A stretch of DNA of 64,000 nt from JACKHO01 sp041398745. GTDB lineage: Bacteria; Planctomycetota; Planctomycetia; Planctomycetales; Planctomycetaceae. A model generated the notes under the pieces. It was given only the letters and a program-made list of their open reading frames with translations, ran no database searches and was not told the origin of the DNA. The first letter of the stretch is position 1. Each line of letters starts with the position of its first letter. The translations under genes and the position numbers were made by a program. Location of the stretch: contig JAWKUB010000006.1 of NCBI GenBank assembly GCA_041398745.1, forward strand, positions 558,001 to 622,000, given 5' to 3'. Of the stretch, positions 9,100 through 17,530 are shown in pieces.

Positions 9100-9843
9100 T
9101 TAGCGCCGGGCAATGGCCTGCGAAATCGGTCGCAGCACCTGTTCGACAATGCATTCTTCCAGCAGCCGTTCGCAGTCCGCACGTAGTTCATGCAATGTGG
9201 CTTCAAACGAACCATCGTGCGGCAGGCTGCCATATTGCCGTACGGTGAAGTAGACCGTTATTGACTCACCGGGAAACTCGTTCCGCCGCACCTGATAGGC
9301 GTTCGTGCGGGTTTCCACCATTAGCCGACACTGTCGTCGACAGTCCGATTCCAGCGCCAAAGTAATGGATGGTTCGTAATTGAGCGGCTTACTCCCAGAA
9401 ATGGCAAGTAAGCCGTCAAGTGCACTGCCCGTCCCGAGTGCCTCGGCCACAATTTCGTCGTGGTTGCCACGGTACATGAAATCGAACCCGAACAGGAAAT
9501 CCAGCGCTTCGCAGTCGAGCGGACTTACCGACAACATATACGGTGCCAACTGCAGCGCCAGAGCATGTTGCTCAACGGCCAAATCGACCGACTGAGGATT
9601 CACGGCTCCGCTGCAAATACGTCGTTGTTCCAGACACATCCAGCGGTACGCAGATTGGTCTTTGTCTTCCTCAAGAACCGAGTCTCCCGTTTCACGCGTA
9701 TAAAAGTTCCGCATGGTGGGATACGACTTCTGTACGCGTCCGAAGAACTCCAGCACCGTTTCACGCGCTGAGGGGAGCTGCATTTCGGTGTTCAGGTTCA
9801 TGTTGACGAAGAAATCGTCCGAGAGAGACGCGTAGTGAACCAT
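9100..9843 (-). CDS. Hypothetical protein, 247 aa
   Basis: I do not recognise a family. The start is an ATG with a GGAAGCGGA-type ribosome site 6-14 nt upstream. The protein is soluble with no signal peptide: an N-terminal region with LPSARETVLEFFGRVQKSYP, a middle part with LAPYMLSVSPLDCEALDFLFGF, and a C-terminal part rich in Arg/Glu ending in ISQAIARR. The central phrase FMYRGNHDEIVAEALGTGSA suggests a compact alpha/beta domain. It is convergent with the rhomboid gene. The codon composition resembles that of neighbouring genes, so it looks native. Confidence 0.75.
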   Translation of the reverse strand: MVHYASLSDDFFVNMNLNTEMQLPSARETVLEFFGRVQKSYPTMRNFYTRETGDSVLEEDKDQSAYRWMCLEQRRICSGAVNPQSVDLAVEQHALALQLAPYMLSVSPLDCEALDFLFGFDFMYRGNHDEIVAEALGTGSALDGLLAISGSKPLNYEPSITLALESDCRRQCRLMVETRTNAYQVRRNEFPGESITVYFTVRQYGSLPHDGSFEATLHELRADCERLLEECIVEQVLRPISQAIARR

Positions 9844-9999
9844 GAAAGTCCGCTTCCTTAAATCGAAACTTCAAATGCGTGTGGAGGAACTCGGAAACTG
9901 AATGGAAAGCTTGAACCAAATCCGAATGGTGGTGATTGATCGCCGCAAGTGTATTGGTGGCGAACCACATGGCAAGGAGGCACTAAGCAATATTCTCAA

Positions 10000-10470
10000 T
10001 CAAAGCAGGCGTTCCAGAAACCGCGTCGGCTCGTTGCCAGGATCGCGGTACCCCATTCGCCGATACAGTGATTCCGCACGGTCGTTGGAGACACGTACTT
10101 CGAGTGTCACTTTGCAACTCCCTTCAACCCGCGCATGCGCTTCGACTGCGCGAATCAACTGACTCCCCACGCCTCGGCCACGATGTTCCTCGGCAATGAC
10201 CAAATCGTGAATGTTTACCAACGGACGGGCTGCAAAGGTCGAATATCCCAGAAAACAGACAGCCACACCCACAATTTGTTCGCCAAAAGTTGCAAGAACC
10301 GCAAAGGCACTCGGCACAAGTCGCAGGCCCGGAACCATATCCTGCTTCACAGATTCTGGAATTGGATCGGAATCGTCGGCGTAGACTGCGACAAGTTCAG
10401 TTATCGCGGTGGCGTCCTGGTCGTTGTAAAAGTCGGCGACGCGGGTCGCATACACCGCGCGTTCATTCAT
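10000..10470 (-). CDS. GNAT-family N-acetyltransferase
   Basis: Acetyl-CoA-dependent N-acetyltransferase fold. Motif A is visible as VIAEEHRGRGVGSQLIRAVE (the R-G-x-G-V-G pyrophosphate loop), followed by the motif B region LEVRVSNDRAESLYRRMGY, which is typical of small-molecule and amino-acid acetyltransferases. I prefer the start at 10470 (protein begins MNERAVYATR), because the family fold starts shortly afterwards. An in-frame ATG at 10515 would add 15 residues. The substrate is unknown. The next gene on this strand is the unknown 247-residue protein, 156 nt downstream. Confidence 0.88.
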   Translation of the reverse strand: MNERAVYATRVADFYNDQDATAITELVAVYADDSDPIPESVKQDMVPGLRLVPSAFAVLATFGEQIVGVAVCFLGYSTFAARPLVNIHDLVIAEEHRGRGVGSQLIRAVEAHARVEGSCKVTLEVRVSNDRAESLYRRMGYRDPGNEPTRFLERLL

Positions 10471-10784
10471 ATCGCGCTCATGCGCAGAACCATCATGGTG
10501 GCCTGATTCGATCATAGATGAGTTGTGCTAGGAGATGCGCAGGAGAACCCAAGGCGTGAAACCTTGAGATCAATTTGGACTGATTGTTAACGAATGTCAA
10601 CGCACAGGAGTGATTGACGTTATGTCTGGGGCAACTGCTGAATGGAAAGATGCGTCAATTCCGGCAACCAGGCGAATTCAGCAGAAACATTTCTGTGTCG
10701 TCTGCGTTTAATCCGAAATGCCTTTCGCCCCGGCCGCAAACGGTTGCGGGTGACTCAAATCACTGCGTGTTTGGCTGAGACATC

Positions 10785-12152
10785 ATGCGAGTTCCCAGAA
10801 TAGGAATTGTTGGAGGAGGCCCCGGCGGGCTGTTTACCGCCTGGTCGCTGCAAACCGTCGCCAACGCGCCAATTGATGTCACCATTTTCGAAGCCACCAG
10901 TCGTCTCGGCGGAAAAATCATTACCAGACAGTTCGAATCTGCGAGCGTCCCGTTTGAAGCCGGCGCAGCTGAGTTCTATGACTATTCGCAATTCGGCGAA
11001 GATCCCCTGAAGGAACTCGTGTTGGAATTGGGCCTCCCCATCAGTCGAATGGGTGGCACAGCAGTGATTTCCGAAAACAATGTCATTTCAAACCTGGATG
11101 ATGTTCGAGAAACTCTGGGCCGGGCCGCCTACCGCGAAATGCGTGAGTTCGACCGCGTCGCCCGTGACGAAATTACGCCACAGGAGTTTTACTACTCAGA
11201 TGACCCCGAAGGCTGTCATGAGCGGCAACGCCGGGGGCAGTTCGTCAATGTGCTCGATGCCAATTGTTCACCACGAACGCGGCGATTCATTGAACATCAA
11301 ATTCATAGTGATTTGGCTGCCGAACCTGTCGAGACGTCATTGCACTATGGGCTGCAAAACTACCTGATGAACGACTCGGCCTATATGCAGTTGTACGGAA
11401 TTGTCGGGGGAAATGAACAATTGCCGCGCGAGTTGGCCCGCCGCATTAATGCAACGTTTCACCTGAACACACGCGTCGAAGAAGTCAGGGCGAATGGAAC
11501 ACATGATTATACCGTAGTCACAATGAGCGACGAACACACAACGGAGCACGTATTCGATTTTGTCATCATCGCATTGCCACACAATCAACTGCAATCGGTC
11601 AACTACGATGGTGACAAGCTCGCAGATGCCATGCAGGCCCACTACGACCAGTACAACTTTCCGGCACACTATCTGCGAATGACGCTGTTGTTCTCCGAGC
11701 AGTTCTGGCGCGACCAACTTGCTGACTCCTACTGGATGCTCGACAAGTTTGGCGGCTGCTGCCTGTACGACGAGTCATCCCGAATAGTCAGCACAGAATA
11801 CGGCATTCTGGGCTGGCTGCTGGGAGGCGAAGTCGCAAAACAAATGTGTGCCGAAAGCGATGAAGCACTCATCGCAGCAGCTTTGGATTCACTTCCAGAC
11901 TTCCTGAGCCACGGACGCGAGCACTTCCTTGAAGGCCGCGTTCACCGCTGGGATTCCTCTGTCAATGCCCTTCCCGGTGGCCTCCAGACACACCGTTGCG
12001 ATGTGCGTCACCAACCGTCAGCCAATCACACCGGTCTGTTTGTCGTGGGTGACTACCTCTACGATTCCACGCTCAATGGGGTCATGGACTCCGCTGAATA
12101 TGTCGCAGGCTGGATCGCAGCACTTATCGCTGAACCAACAACTCAATCATGA
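10785..12152 (+). CDS. FAD-dependent amine oxidase-like oxidoreductase
   Basis: A 455-residue flavoprotein of the amine oxidase / protoporphyrinogen oxidase superfamily. The N-terminal Rossmann motif GIVGGGPGG (residues 7-15) and the following acidic strand end (IFEATSRLGGK) bind FAD. The C-terminal FAD signature is GLFVVGDYLYDSTLNGVMDS. It has no signal peptide. It is the first gene of a three-gene operon: its last four bases overlap the next start (ATGA), which implies translational coupling. The substrate is not predictable. Its partners are both membrane proteins, so a role in modifying a lipid, quinone or envelope compound is only a guess. Confidence 0.85.
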   Translation: MRVPRIGIVGGGPGGLFTAWSLQTVANAPIDVTIFEATSRLGGKIITRQFESASVPFEAGAAEFYDYSQFGEDPLKELVLELGLPISRMGGTAVISENNVISNLDDVRETLGRAAYREMREFDRVARDEITPQEFYYSDDPEGCHERQRRGQFVNVLDANCSPRTRRFIEHQIHSDLAAEPVETSLHYGLQNYLMNDSAYMQLYGIVGGNEQLPRELARRINATFHLNTRVEEVRANGTHDYTVVTMSDEHTTEHVFDFVIIALPHNQLQSVNYDGDKLADAMQAHYDQYNFPAHYLRMTLLFSEQFWRDQLADSYWMLDKFGGCCLYDESSRIVSTEYGILGWLLGGEVAKQMCAESDEALIAAALDSLPDFLSHGREHFLEGRVHRWDSSVNALPGGLQTHRCDVRHQPSANHTGLFVVGDYLYDSTLNGVMDSAEYVAGWIAALIAEPTTQS

Positions 12153-13045
12153 TTACCTCCACCGAAGACTTACCGAAATTGAACATCGAGGCCAGCGAAC
12201 AACATGCTGTACGTTCGACGAGGTTCCCCGACGGAACACAACGTCTTACTGTCCGCTTCGTTGATCGAACTGCCTCGCAAGGAACCGTTCTGCTGGAAAT
12301 CCCGGCGCCGGTTCAAATCAACGCCATTGAAGTTTCTCCTGACGAAATTGGTGCTGACGGCGAACATCTCGACGTTGAAATCCTGGCGGTACCCGTAGCC
12401 AACGTGCCGAATGAATCAACAGCCGACAAGTCCCATGTTCTGCAAGCCATGCAAGACTGGGTCGAAGAACATGCCACGCAGCCCACTCTGGTCATGACTT
12501 TTCAGGGCGTTCACATTTTCTGGACCACCCGTCGCGTTGCGTTTCTGGCTCCTCCCAATCGATCGAATTCAATTCGCCAGGCACTGCTTGAGGCCAGTTA
12601 TTTCGAGCTGGAACAGCGTCGCATTGAACATTTGGCCTACGCCACATGGCCAAATGCCGAACAAGATTTGCCCAGCGCGTTCGAGTTCAACGAAGCGACG
12701 CTGGAGGACAAGAAGAGAATCCAGGAACGCTTCGAAGCACTGCTTCGTATTCGTGCACGGCTTTCACGTATTTCATTGTACGTGTATGCCCCGCACGTCT
12801 ACCCTCCAACTCTTGCCAGTCAAATTGGTGAGCGAATGAGAGAGCGGACGCAGCTCGCGCATCGCCATGAAGTATTGTGGGAGCAACTTGAGGTCTACAA
12901 CGAAATCTACGAGATGTGTGCACAACGCGCCAGCGACTACACTTTGACGCGGTCAGCGAACTCGCTGGAGTGGGTCATTATCATCCTATTGCTGATTCAA
13001 ATCCTGTTCTCAACATTCGATTTGTTGACGTCAACGGGATCTTAG
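12149..13045 (+). CDS. RMD1/DUF155-like membrane-anchored protein
   Basis: A 298-residue protein. The last third resembles the RMD1/DUF155 family: a helical region with HRHEVLWEQLEVYNEIYEM, then a residue pattern ending in NSLEWVIIILLLIQILF, which is the single C-terminal membrane segment typical of that family. The N-terminal half (residues 1-120) is soluble and less recognisable. Family members in eukaryotes are mitochondrial membrane proteins; bacterial roles are unclear. It overlaps the oxidoreductase gene by 4 nt and is followed after 3 nt by the acyltransferase gene. I made the family call from the C-terminal pattern only. Confidence 0.65.
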   Translation: MITSTEDLPKLNIEASEQHAVRSTRFPDGTQRLTVRFVDRTASQGTVLLEIPAPVQINAIEVSPDEIGADGEHLDVEILAVPVANVPNESTADKSHVLQAMQDWVEEHATQPTLVMTFQGVHIFWTTRRVAFLAPPNRSNSIRQALLEASYFELEQRRIEHLAYATWPNAEQDLPSAFEFNEATLEDKKRIQERFEALLRIRARLSRISLYVYAPHVYPPTLASQIGERMRERTQLAHRHEVLWEQLEVYNEIYEMCAQRASDYTLTRSANSLEWVIIILLLIQILFSTFDLLTSTGS

Positions 13046-13048
13046 GCC

Positions 13049-14155
13049 ATGCGCTATTCGTCCGTTGATTTACTGCGAACGGTTGCACTCTTTGTCATGG
13101 TCTTCGTCCACTTTGGCGAAAACCTTTCCGGTTACACCATGCCCTTCGCCGGATTCGGTGCCCCGCTGTTCGCTCTTCTGTCCGGGCTCAGCTACTACCT
13201 GTGGGTGCAGGGCCAACGGGTTCGTGGCGTCGATGAAGAGACGATTTCCAAAGTTTCGGTTCGGCGTGGACTCTTCGTCTTCTGCGTCGGGATTGCATTT
13301 AACATTCTGGTTTGGCTGCCTGAAGACACTTTTAACTGGGACGTTCTCACGCTCATTGGCGTGGCGTTGTTGTTGCTGAACCAAGTGAGGCGTTTGCCTC
13401 GCATTGTGCCTGTCGCAATTGCTGCGATGTCGATGCTGATCAGCCCCGTTTTGCGACACCTTGCCGACTACAACTCGTATTGGCAAAACGGCTACTTCGA
13501 TCCCGACCTGAGTTTATCTGATGTCATCATTGGCTTCCTGTCGACCGGCTACTTTCCCATCTTCCCCTGGATTACGTTTTCGCTGGTCGGCTTTGTGACC
13601 GCCTCGTACGTTTTTCCATCAAGTCAGTTTCGCTCCAGGGAAGGTGATGCAACCGCGTTACCATCCATGATACCCGTACTTGGAATCGGTGCTTCGCTCT
13701 TGGTTTTCTCGCAATTCGCACTACGGCTGAGAAGCCAGATGCCAGCAGCACTCGGGGAAAAATTCTTCACCGGCTGGACCATGTTTCCTCCTTCAACAGA
13801 ATACGTGCTGGGAACACTGGGAATGGCGATGATGGCATTCGGGACGCTGCACATTCTGGTTGACCGCAATCCCCGTGTTCCAAATGATGCCGCTGTCCTC
13901 ACTGTGGCCAAGACATTTAGTCGATACTCGTTTACGATTTACATTCTGCATCACCTGGTGCACGTATGGCCGCTCTGGATGTACGCCGTGTACCGCGGTC
14001 AGGAAACAACCTACTACTGGAAACAAGCCATGCCGCTGGCAACTTCACTGACACTTGCCGCCTGCTTCATGGCTGTACTCCTGGTCCTTCTACGCTGGGC
14101 TGGACCCGACCGCCGACTTGGTGTCGAATCTTGGATGCGCTGGCTGTGCGACTGA
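13049..14155 (+). CDS. DUF1624 / heparan-alpha-glucosaminide N-acetyltransferase-like membrane protein
   Basis: A 368-residue polytopic membrane protein. It begins with SVDLLRTVALFVMVFVHFGE, the first-helix pattern of the DUF1624/NAT family (D-x-x-R near the start and a His at the end of the helix). GAPLFALLSGLSYYLW follows. About 10 hydrophobic segments are spread over the length, and a late YSFTIYILHHLVHVWPLW carries His residues in a membrane segment. The known eukaryotic member transfers acetyl groups from cytosolic acetyl-CoA across the membrane to a sugar amine. The bacterial substrate is unknown. It is the third gene of the operon beginning at 10785 and ends 6 nt before the convergent sulfatase stop. 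Confidence 0.78.
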   Translation: MRYSSVDLLRTVALFVMVFVHFGENLSGYTMPFAGFGAPLFALLSGLSYYLWVQGQRVRGVDEETISKVSVRRGLFVFCVGIAFNILVWLPEDTFNWDVLTLIGVALLLLNQVRRLPRIVPVAIAAMSMLISPVLRHLADYNSYWQNGYFDPDLSLSDVIIGFLSTGYFPIFPWITFSLVGFVTASYVFPSSQFRSREGDATALPSMIPVLGIGASLLVFSQFALRLRSQMPAALGEKFFTGWTMFPPSTEYVLGTLGMAMMAFGTLHILVDRNPRVPNDAAVLTVAKTFSRYSFTIYILHHLVHVWPLWMYAVYRGQETTYYWKQAMPLATSLTLAACFMAVLLVLLRWAGPDRRLGVESWMRWLCD

Positions 14156-14161
14156 GCCCAT

Positions 14162-15577
14162 TTAAGGCGTATGTCGCCTCGCCTTGGAACGGCCACCCTT
14201 CCAGATGTCGTACTCCGCATTGGCGTATTCGTCGAAGAATGCACCGAGCTGCTTGCGCAATGCTGCCGCCTGTTCTTCCATGTTAGGCTGCCCATAAAGA
14301 TTCACCCGCTCATGGGGATCGGAGTGCATGTCGTAAAGTTCGTATGGTCCCTCAGGGAAACGGGCAACGTATTTCCAGTCATCAGTGAGCAGAGCGCGGC
14401 AGGTTTCCATTTCGTAGTAGACGGTATTGTCCCACGACAGAGGTTTGCCCTGAAGCACGGCGGAAAAATCTCGTCCTGGTGATTTCGGTTTCGTCGGCAC
14501 TTGCTCCGACATACCCAAATAGTTCAGCACGCTGGGCAGAAAATCGTAATTGCTGACTAAGGCATCACACGTTGATTCTTTAGGAATGACGCCCGGCTGC
14601 GAAAAGATGAGCGGCACCTGCATCATGAAGTTATGGGCCCCCGTCGGCCGAAAATGATCTCCCATGCCCCACATGCCATTCTGGCCCCCCATCCATCCCT
14701 GATCGGCGGCGTAGACGACGAGTGTGTCCTCACGCAAATTCAGTTCATCCAATGTCCTGATGATTTCCCCGACGCCGTCATCAACACCGCTGGTTTCTGC
14801 AGCAACTCGCTCCATGGCCACCCGCTGATTGTGGAATTGCTTATTGGCATGTTGCCAGGGATGCATGGTGTCCACAGGAAAACTTGTAAAGTTGTGCCCC
14901 TCGTAGTAGTCAGCGTGACGGTTCTTGGCCCGGTTGAGCATCAAATTGCCGAGCGAATAGGGGCCGTTGTATGCCAGGAACAGAAAGAACGGCCGCTCGC
15001 GATTTTCTTTGATGAATTCAACACCTCGTCGCGTCCAGTAATCGGTGGTGTATTCGGCGACAACCTTGGTCTCGCCGTTTTCGATGAGAGTCTGGTCGTA
15101 GAATTCGCGGGTGGAACCATCTGGCTTGGTGGTCCAGAACGTGAATCCCTCCGAAGGTGTCAAATTGGCGCCCAAATGCCACTTGCCACTCAGTCCGCAA
15201 ACATATCCCTGCTGTTGCAGAATTTCTCCAAGTGAAGTGAATTCCTGCAGCGTGTTATACGCCTCTGGTCCCATCATGAATTTGGGATCGAGAAACGAAT
15301 GCACGCCGTGCTGCGAGGGAATGAGCCCCGTGAGATACGTCGCCCGCGTCGGAGAACAGACGGGATTGCTCGCCATGGCCCGCGTAAATCGAATTCCGTC
15401 GTTGGCCAGTTGATCGATGTGCGGCGTGCGGATATCAGGATTTCCGTAGCAGCCAAGTGTCCAGGCCCCTTGGTTATCAGTCAGGATGAACACAACGTTG
15501 GGAGATTTCGCCAACGCCGCTGTTGACCATGTGACAAGCAAGCCAAAGGCAAACAAAAGTGCGTTACGTCGAATCAT
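14162..15577 (-). CDS. Secreted type I sulfatase
   Basis: A 471-residue sulfatase. The modification signature CSPTR is at residues 74-78 (the Cys becomes formylglycine), and the metal-binding start of the domain is VVFILTDNQGAWT (residues 28-40). A Lys/His pair typical of the active site is in GLSGKWHLG, and a later metal region contains YAADQGWMGG. The chosen start (15577) gives a signal peptide with a predicted cleavage after ALA (residue 23). An in-frame extension to 15640 is open, but it contains no signal-like features and runs into the divergent promoter region. The enzyme would remove sulfate esters from polysaccharides or lipids outside the cytoplasm. It is divergent from the GntP permease. 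Confidence 0.93.
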   Translation of the reverse strand: MIRRNALLFAFGLLVTWSTAALAKSPNVVFILTDNQGAWTLGCYGNPDIRTPHIDQLANDGIRFTRAMASNPVCSPTRATYLTGLIPSQHGVHSFLDPKFMMGPEAYNTLQEFTSLGEILQQQGYVCGLSGKWHLGANLTPSEGFTFWTTKPDGSTREFYDQTLIENGETKVVAEYTTDYWTRRGVEFIKENRERPFFLFLAYNGPYSLGNLMLNRAKNRHADYYEGHNFTSFPVDTMHPWQHANKQFHNQRVAMERVAAETSGVDDGVGEIIRTLDELNLREDTLVVYAADQGWMGGQNGMWGMGDHFRPTGAHNFMMQVPLIFSQPGVIPKESTCDALVSNYDFLPSVLNYLGMSEQVPTKPKSPGRDFSAVLQGKPLSWDNTVYYEMETCRALLTDDWKYVARFPEGPYELYDMHSDPHERVNLYGQPNMEEQAAALRKQLGAFFDEYANAEYDIWKGGRSKARRHTP

Positions 15578-15640
15578 GACACATTCACAAGCTGAGTAAG
15601 TTGTTGTTGCCTGGCACGAATTTTGAGCCGAAAAACCCAT

Positions 15641-15670
15641 TTGTCATCACTGATGGGTCCCCATTATAGT
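15641..15670 (+). promoter_or_regulatory. Sigma-70-like promoter of the GntP permease gene
   Basis: TTGTCA (15641-15646) and TATAGT (15665-15670) are separated by 18 nt. Transcription would start near 15677. This rules out the GTG at 15673 and supports the ATG at 15715 as the permease start, giving a leader of about 38 nt. The element lies in the 137-nt divergent gap with the sulfatase. The match is by eye. Confidence 0.55.
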
Positions 15671-15714
15671 TCGTGGTCCCTCAAAATGAACGCACTCAAC
15701 GACCGACACACAAC

Positions 15715-17415
15715 ATGACGTACACACTCCTGGTAATGCTTATTGGAGTCACGGTTGTCGTCGGTGGCATTCTGTGGCTTCGTCTGCATGCGTTTCTCGC
15801 CCTCATTCTCGCCAGCTTTGTTGTCGCGGCTCTTACGCCAGTGAGCGCATTGAATCGATTCTTCGTGGGAACGTCGGGTTTCCCGGTGCTCCAGCAAGTC
15901 GATGAGCAGACTTTCCTCATCGAAACCAAGAGTAGCAATGTCGAAGTCGGTGATCGGCTCGTACTGATTGGGCTGAATCCCACGTTGAATTCTTATGGCG
16001 AATTGGGACGTGTGCAAATTGCCTCCCTCGAAGATGACGAGACCGGTTTTCCCGTGGCCCGACTCGACAATCAAACCCCGCTTCCTGACATTGAGGAAGT
16101 GAAGAAGCTACGGATCGTTCCCCGCGATTCTCTCAAAGCCGCCATCAAACAGAGTGAAACAGGAATTGGATCGCGCGTCGCCAGTGGCTTCGGCAACGCC
16201 TGTTTGAAGATTGGCATCATCATTGCCATGGCGGGGATTATCGGGAAATGCCTGCTGGACAGCGGCGCGGCAGATCGAATTGTGCGTTCAACCCTGAACA
16301 TGTTCGGAGAAGGTGCGGCCCCTGTCGCTTTTGCTGCCAGCGGTTTCCTGTTGGGCGTGCCAGTCTTTTTCGACACAGTCTTTTTCCTGATGATTCCGCT
16401 CGGGAAAGCACTGCACGTGCGCACCAAACGCAGCTACCTGCTGTATGTGCTCACCATCGTTTGCGGCGCTACCATGGCCCATTCGCTGGTCCCACCAACT
16501 CCTGGACCGCTCGCCGTTTCTGAGGAGTTGGGGATTAATCTTGGCCTGATGATTTTCGCCGGCCTCATTGTAGGATTGGGAACGGCCGCTTTCGGGCTCG
16601 TTTACGCCACAATTCTGAATCGCTACTGCACACTGCCCCTGCGTGAGTCGCCCGATGTCACACTGGCCGATTTGGAAGAGACCATGAAGCGTTCCGACGA
16701 GTCACTCCCTTCAATATGGCTGTCACTGAGCCCAATTCTGGTTCCTGTCGTGCTCATTACCGGTAAGGCACTTTTGGATAAGAGTTCCTCACCACCAGAG
16801 TGGCTACCCATAAGTGCAGGCCTTTGGTCTTCCATGCGTCAATTCTTTGCCGTGTTCGGTGATAAGAACATTTGCATGACGCTGGCTGCACTGTTTTCCA
16901 TGCTGATGTTGCTGTTCCAGAAAAGGCCTTCATTCGCTGAACTTTCGACCTCGATGCAGAAAGCGCTTTCCAGTGCGGGAGTCATCATTCTGGTGACCGC
17001 TGCTGGCGGCGCTCTCGGGCTGTCACTCCGACAGACGGGCGTGGCGGATTTGATTGAGTCATTGCCGCAGTCATCACCGGTTGTCCTTTGCACGCTCGCC
17101 TTTTTCCTGACGACAGCCATCCGCACAGCACAGGGGTCGGCTTCCGTCGCCATGATGACGGCCGCCGGGATTCTGTCCGGGATGGTACAACAGGGTCAGT
17201 TGGATTTTCACCCTATTTATCTGGCACTCGCCATCGGTTGTGGATCAAAACCGATTTCATGGATGAACGACAGCGGGTTTCTGGTCATTGCACGCATGAG
17301 CGGCATGACCGAACAGGAGGCACTGAAATATGTCACCCCCATGACGGCCGCCATGGGCTTATTCGGCCTGTTGCTGACAATTATTGGGGTCACGTTGTGG
17401 CCGAGTCCGCTGTAA
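15715..17415 (+). CDS. GntP-family (gluconate:H+ symporter-like) permease
   Basis: A 566-residue membrane protein with the hydrophobic profile of GntP transporters. Conserved-looking stretches include LGVPVFFDTVFFLMIPLGKA and HSLVPPTPGPLAVSE, both hallmarks of the family. Unlike typical GntP proteins of about 440-450 residues, it has a soluble insertion of roughly 90 residues after the second membrane segment (about residues 40-130). That insertion contains VEVGDRLVLIG and GRVQIASLEDDETG, resembling a small beta-rich domain. Substrates of the family are gluconate and related sugar acids, which would suit a strain with uronic-acid-releasing enzymes, but this is inference. Its promoter is visible upstream. 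Confidence 0.88.
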   Translation: MTYTLLVMLIGVTVVVGGILWLRLHAFLALILASFVVAALTPVSALNRFFVGTSGFPVLQQVDEQTFLIETKSSNVEVGDRLVLIGLNPTLNSYGELGRVQIASLEDDETGFPVARLDNQTPLPDIEEVKKLRIVPRDSLKAAIKQSETGIGSRVASGFGNACLKIGIIIAMAGIIGKCLLDSGAADRIVRSTLNMFGEGAAPVAFAASGFLLGVPVFFDTVFFLMIPLGKALHVRTKRSYLLYVLTIVCGATMAHSLVPPTPGPLAVSEELGINLGLMIFAGLIVGLGTAAFGLVYATILNRYCTLPLRESPDVTLADLEETMKRSDESLPSIWLSLSPILVPVVLITGKALLDKSSSPPEWLPISAGLWSSMRQFFAVFGDKNICMTLAALFSMLMLLFQKRPSFAELSTSMQKALSSAGVIILVTAAGGALGLSLRQTGVADLIESLPQSSPVVLCTLAFFLTTAIRTAQGSASVAMMTAAGILSGMVQQGQLDFHPIYLALAIGCGSKPISWMNDSGFLVIARMSGMTEQEALKYVTPMTAAMGLFGLLLTIIGVTLWPSPL

Positions 17416-17530
17416 CTGGAGTTGGCCATCATCCTGACGGGTTGTTGCCGAACTGGCAAAAAACGACTTCAGGCGGGCAAATTGTTTGCATTCAATGCTA
17501 GAATGCGGGATGTCAGCCAGGACTTCTGCC

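Noticed and set aside
10622..10711. 29-codon ORF (MSGATAEWK start) before the amine oxidoreductase
   Set aside because: Too short, without ribosome site or recognisable motif.
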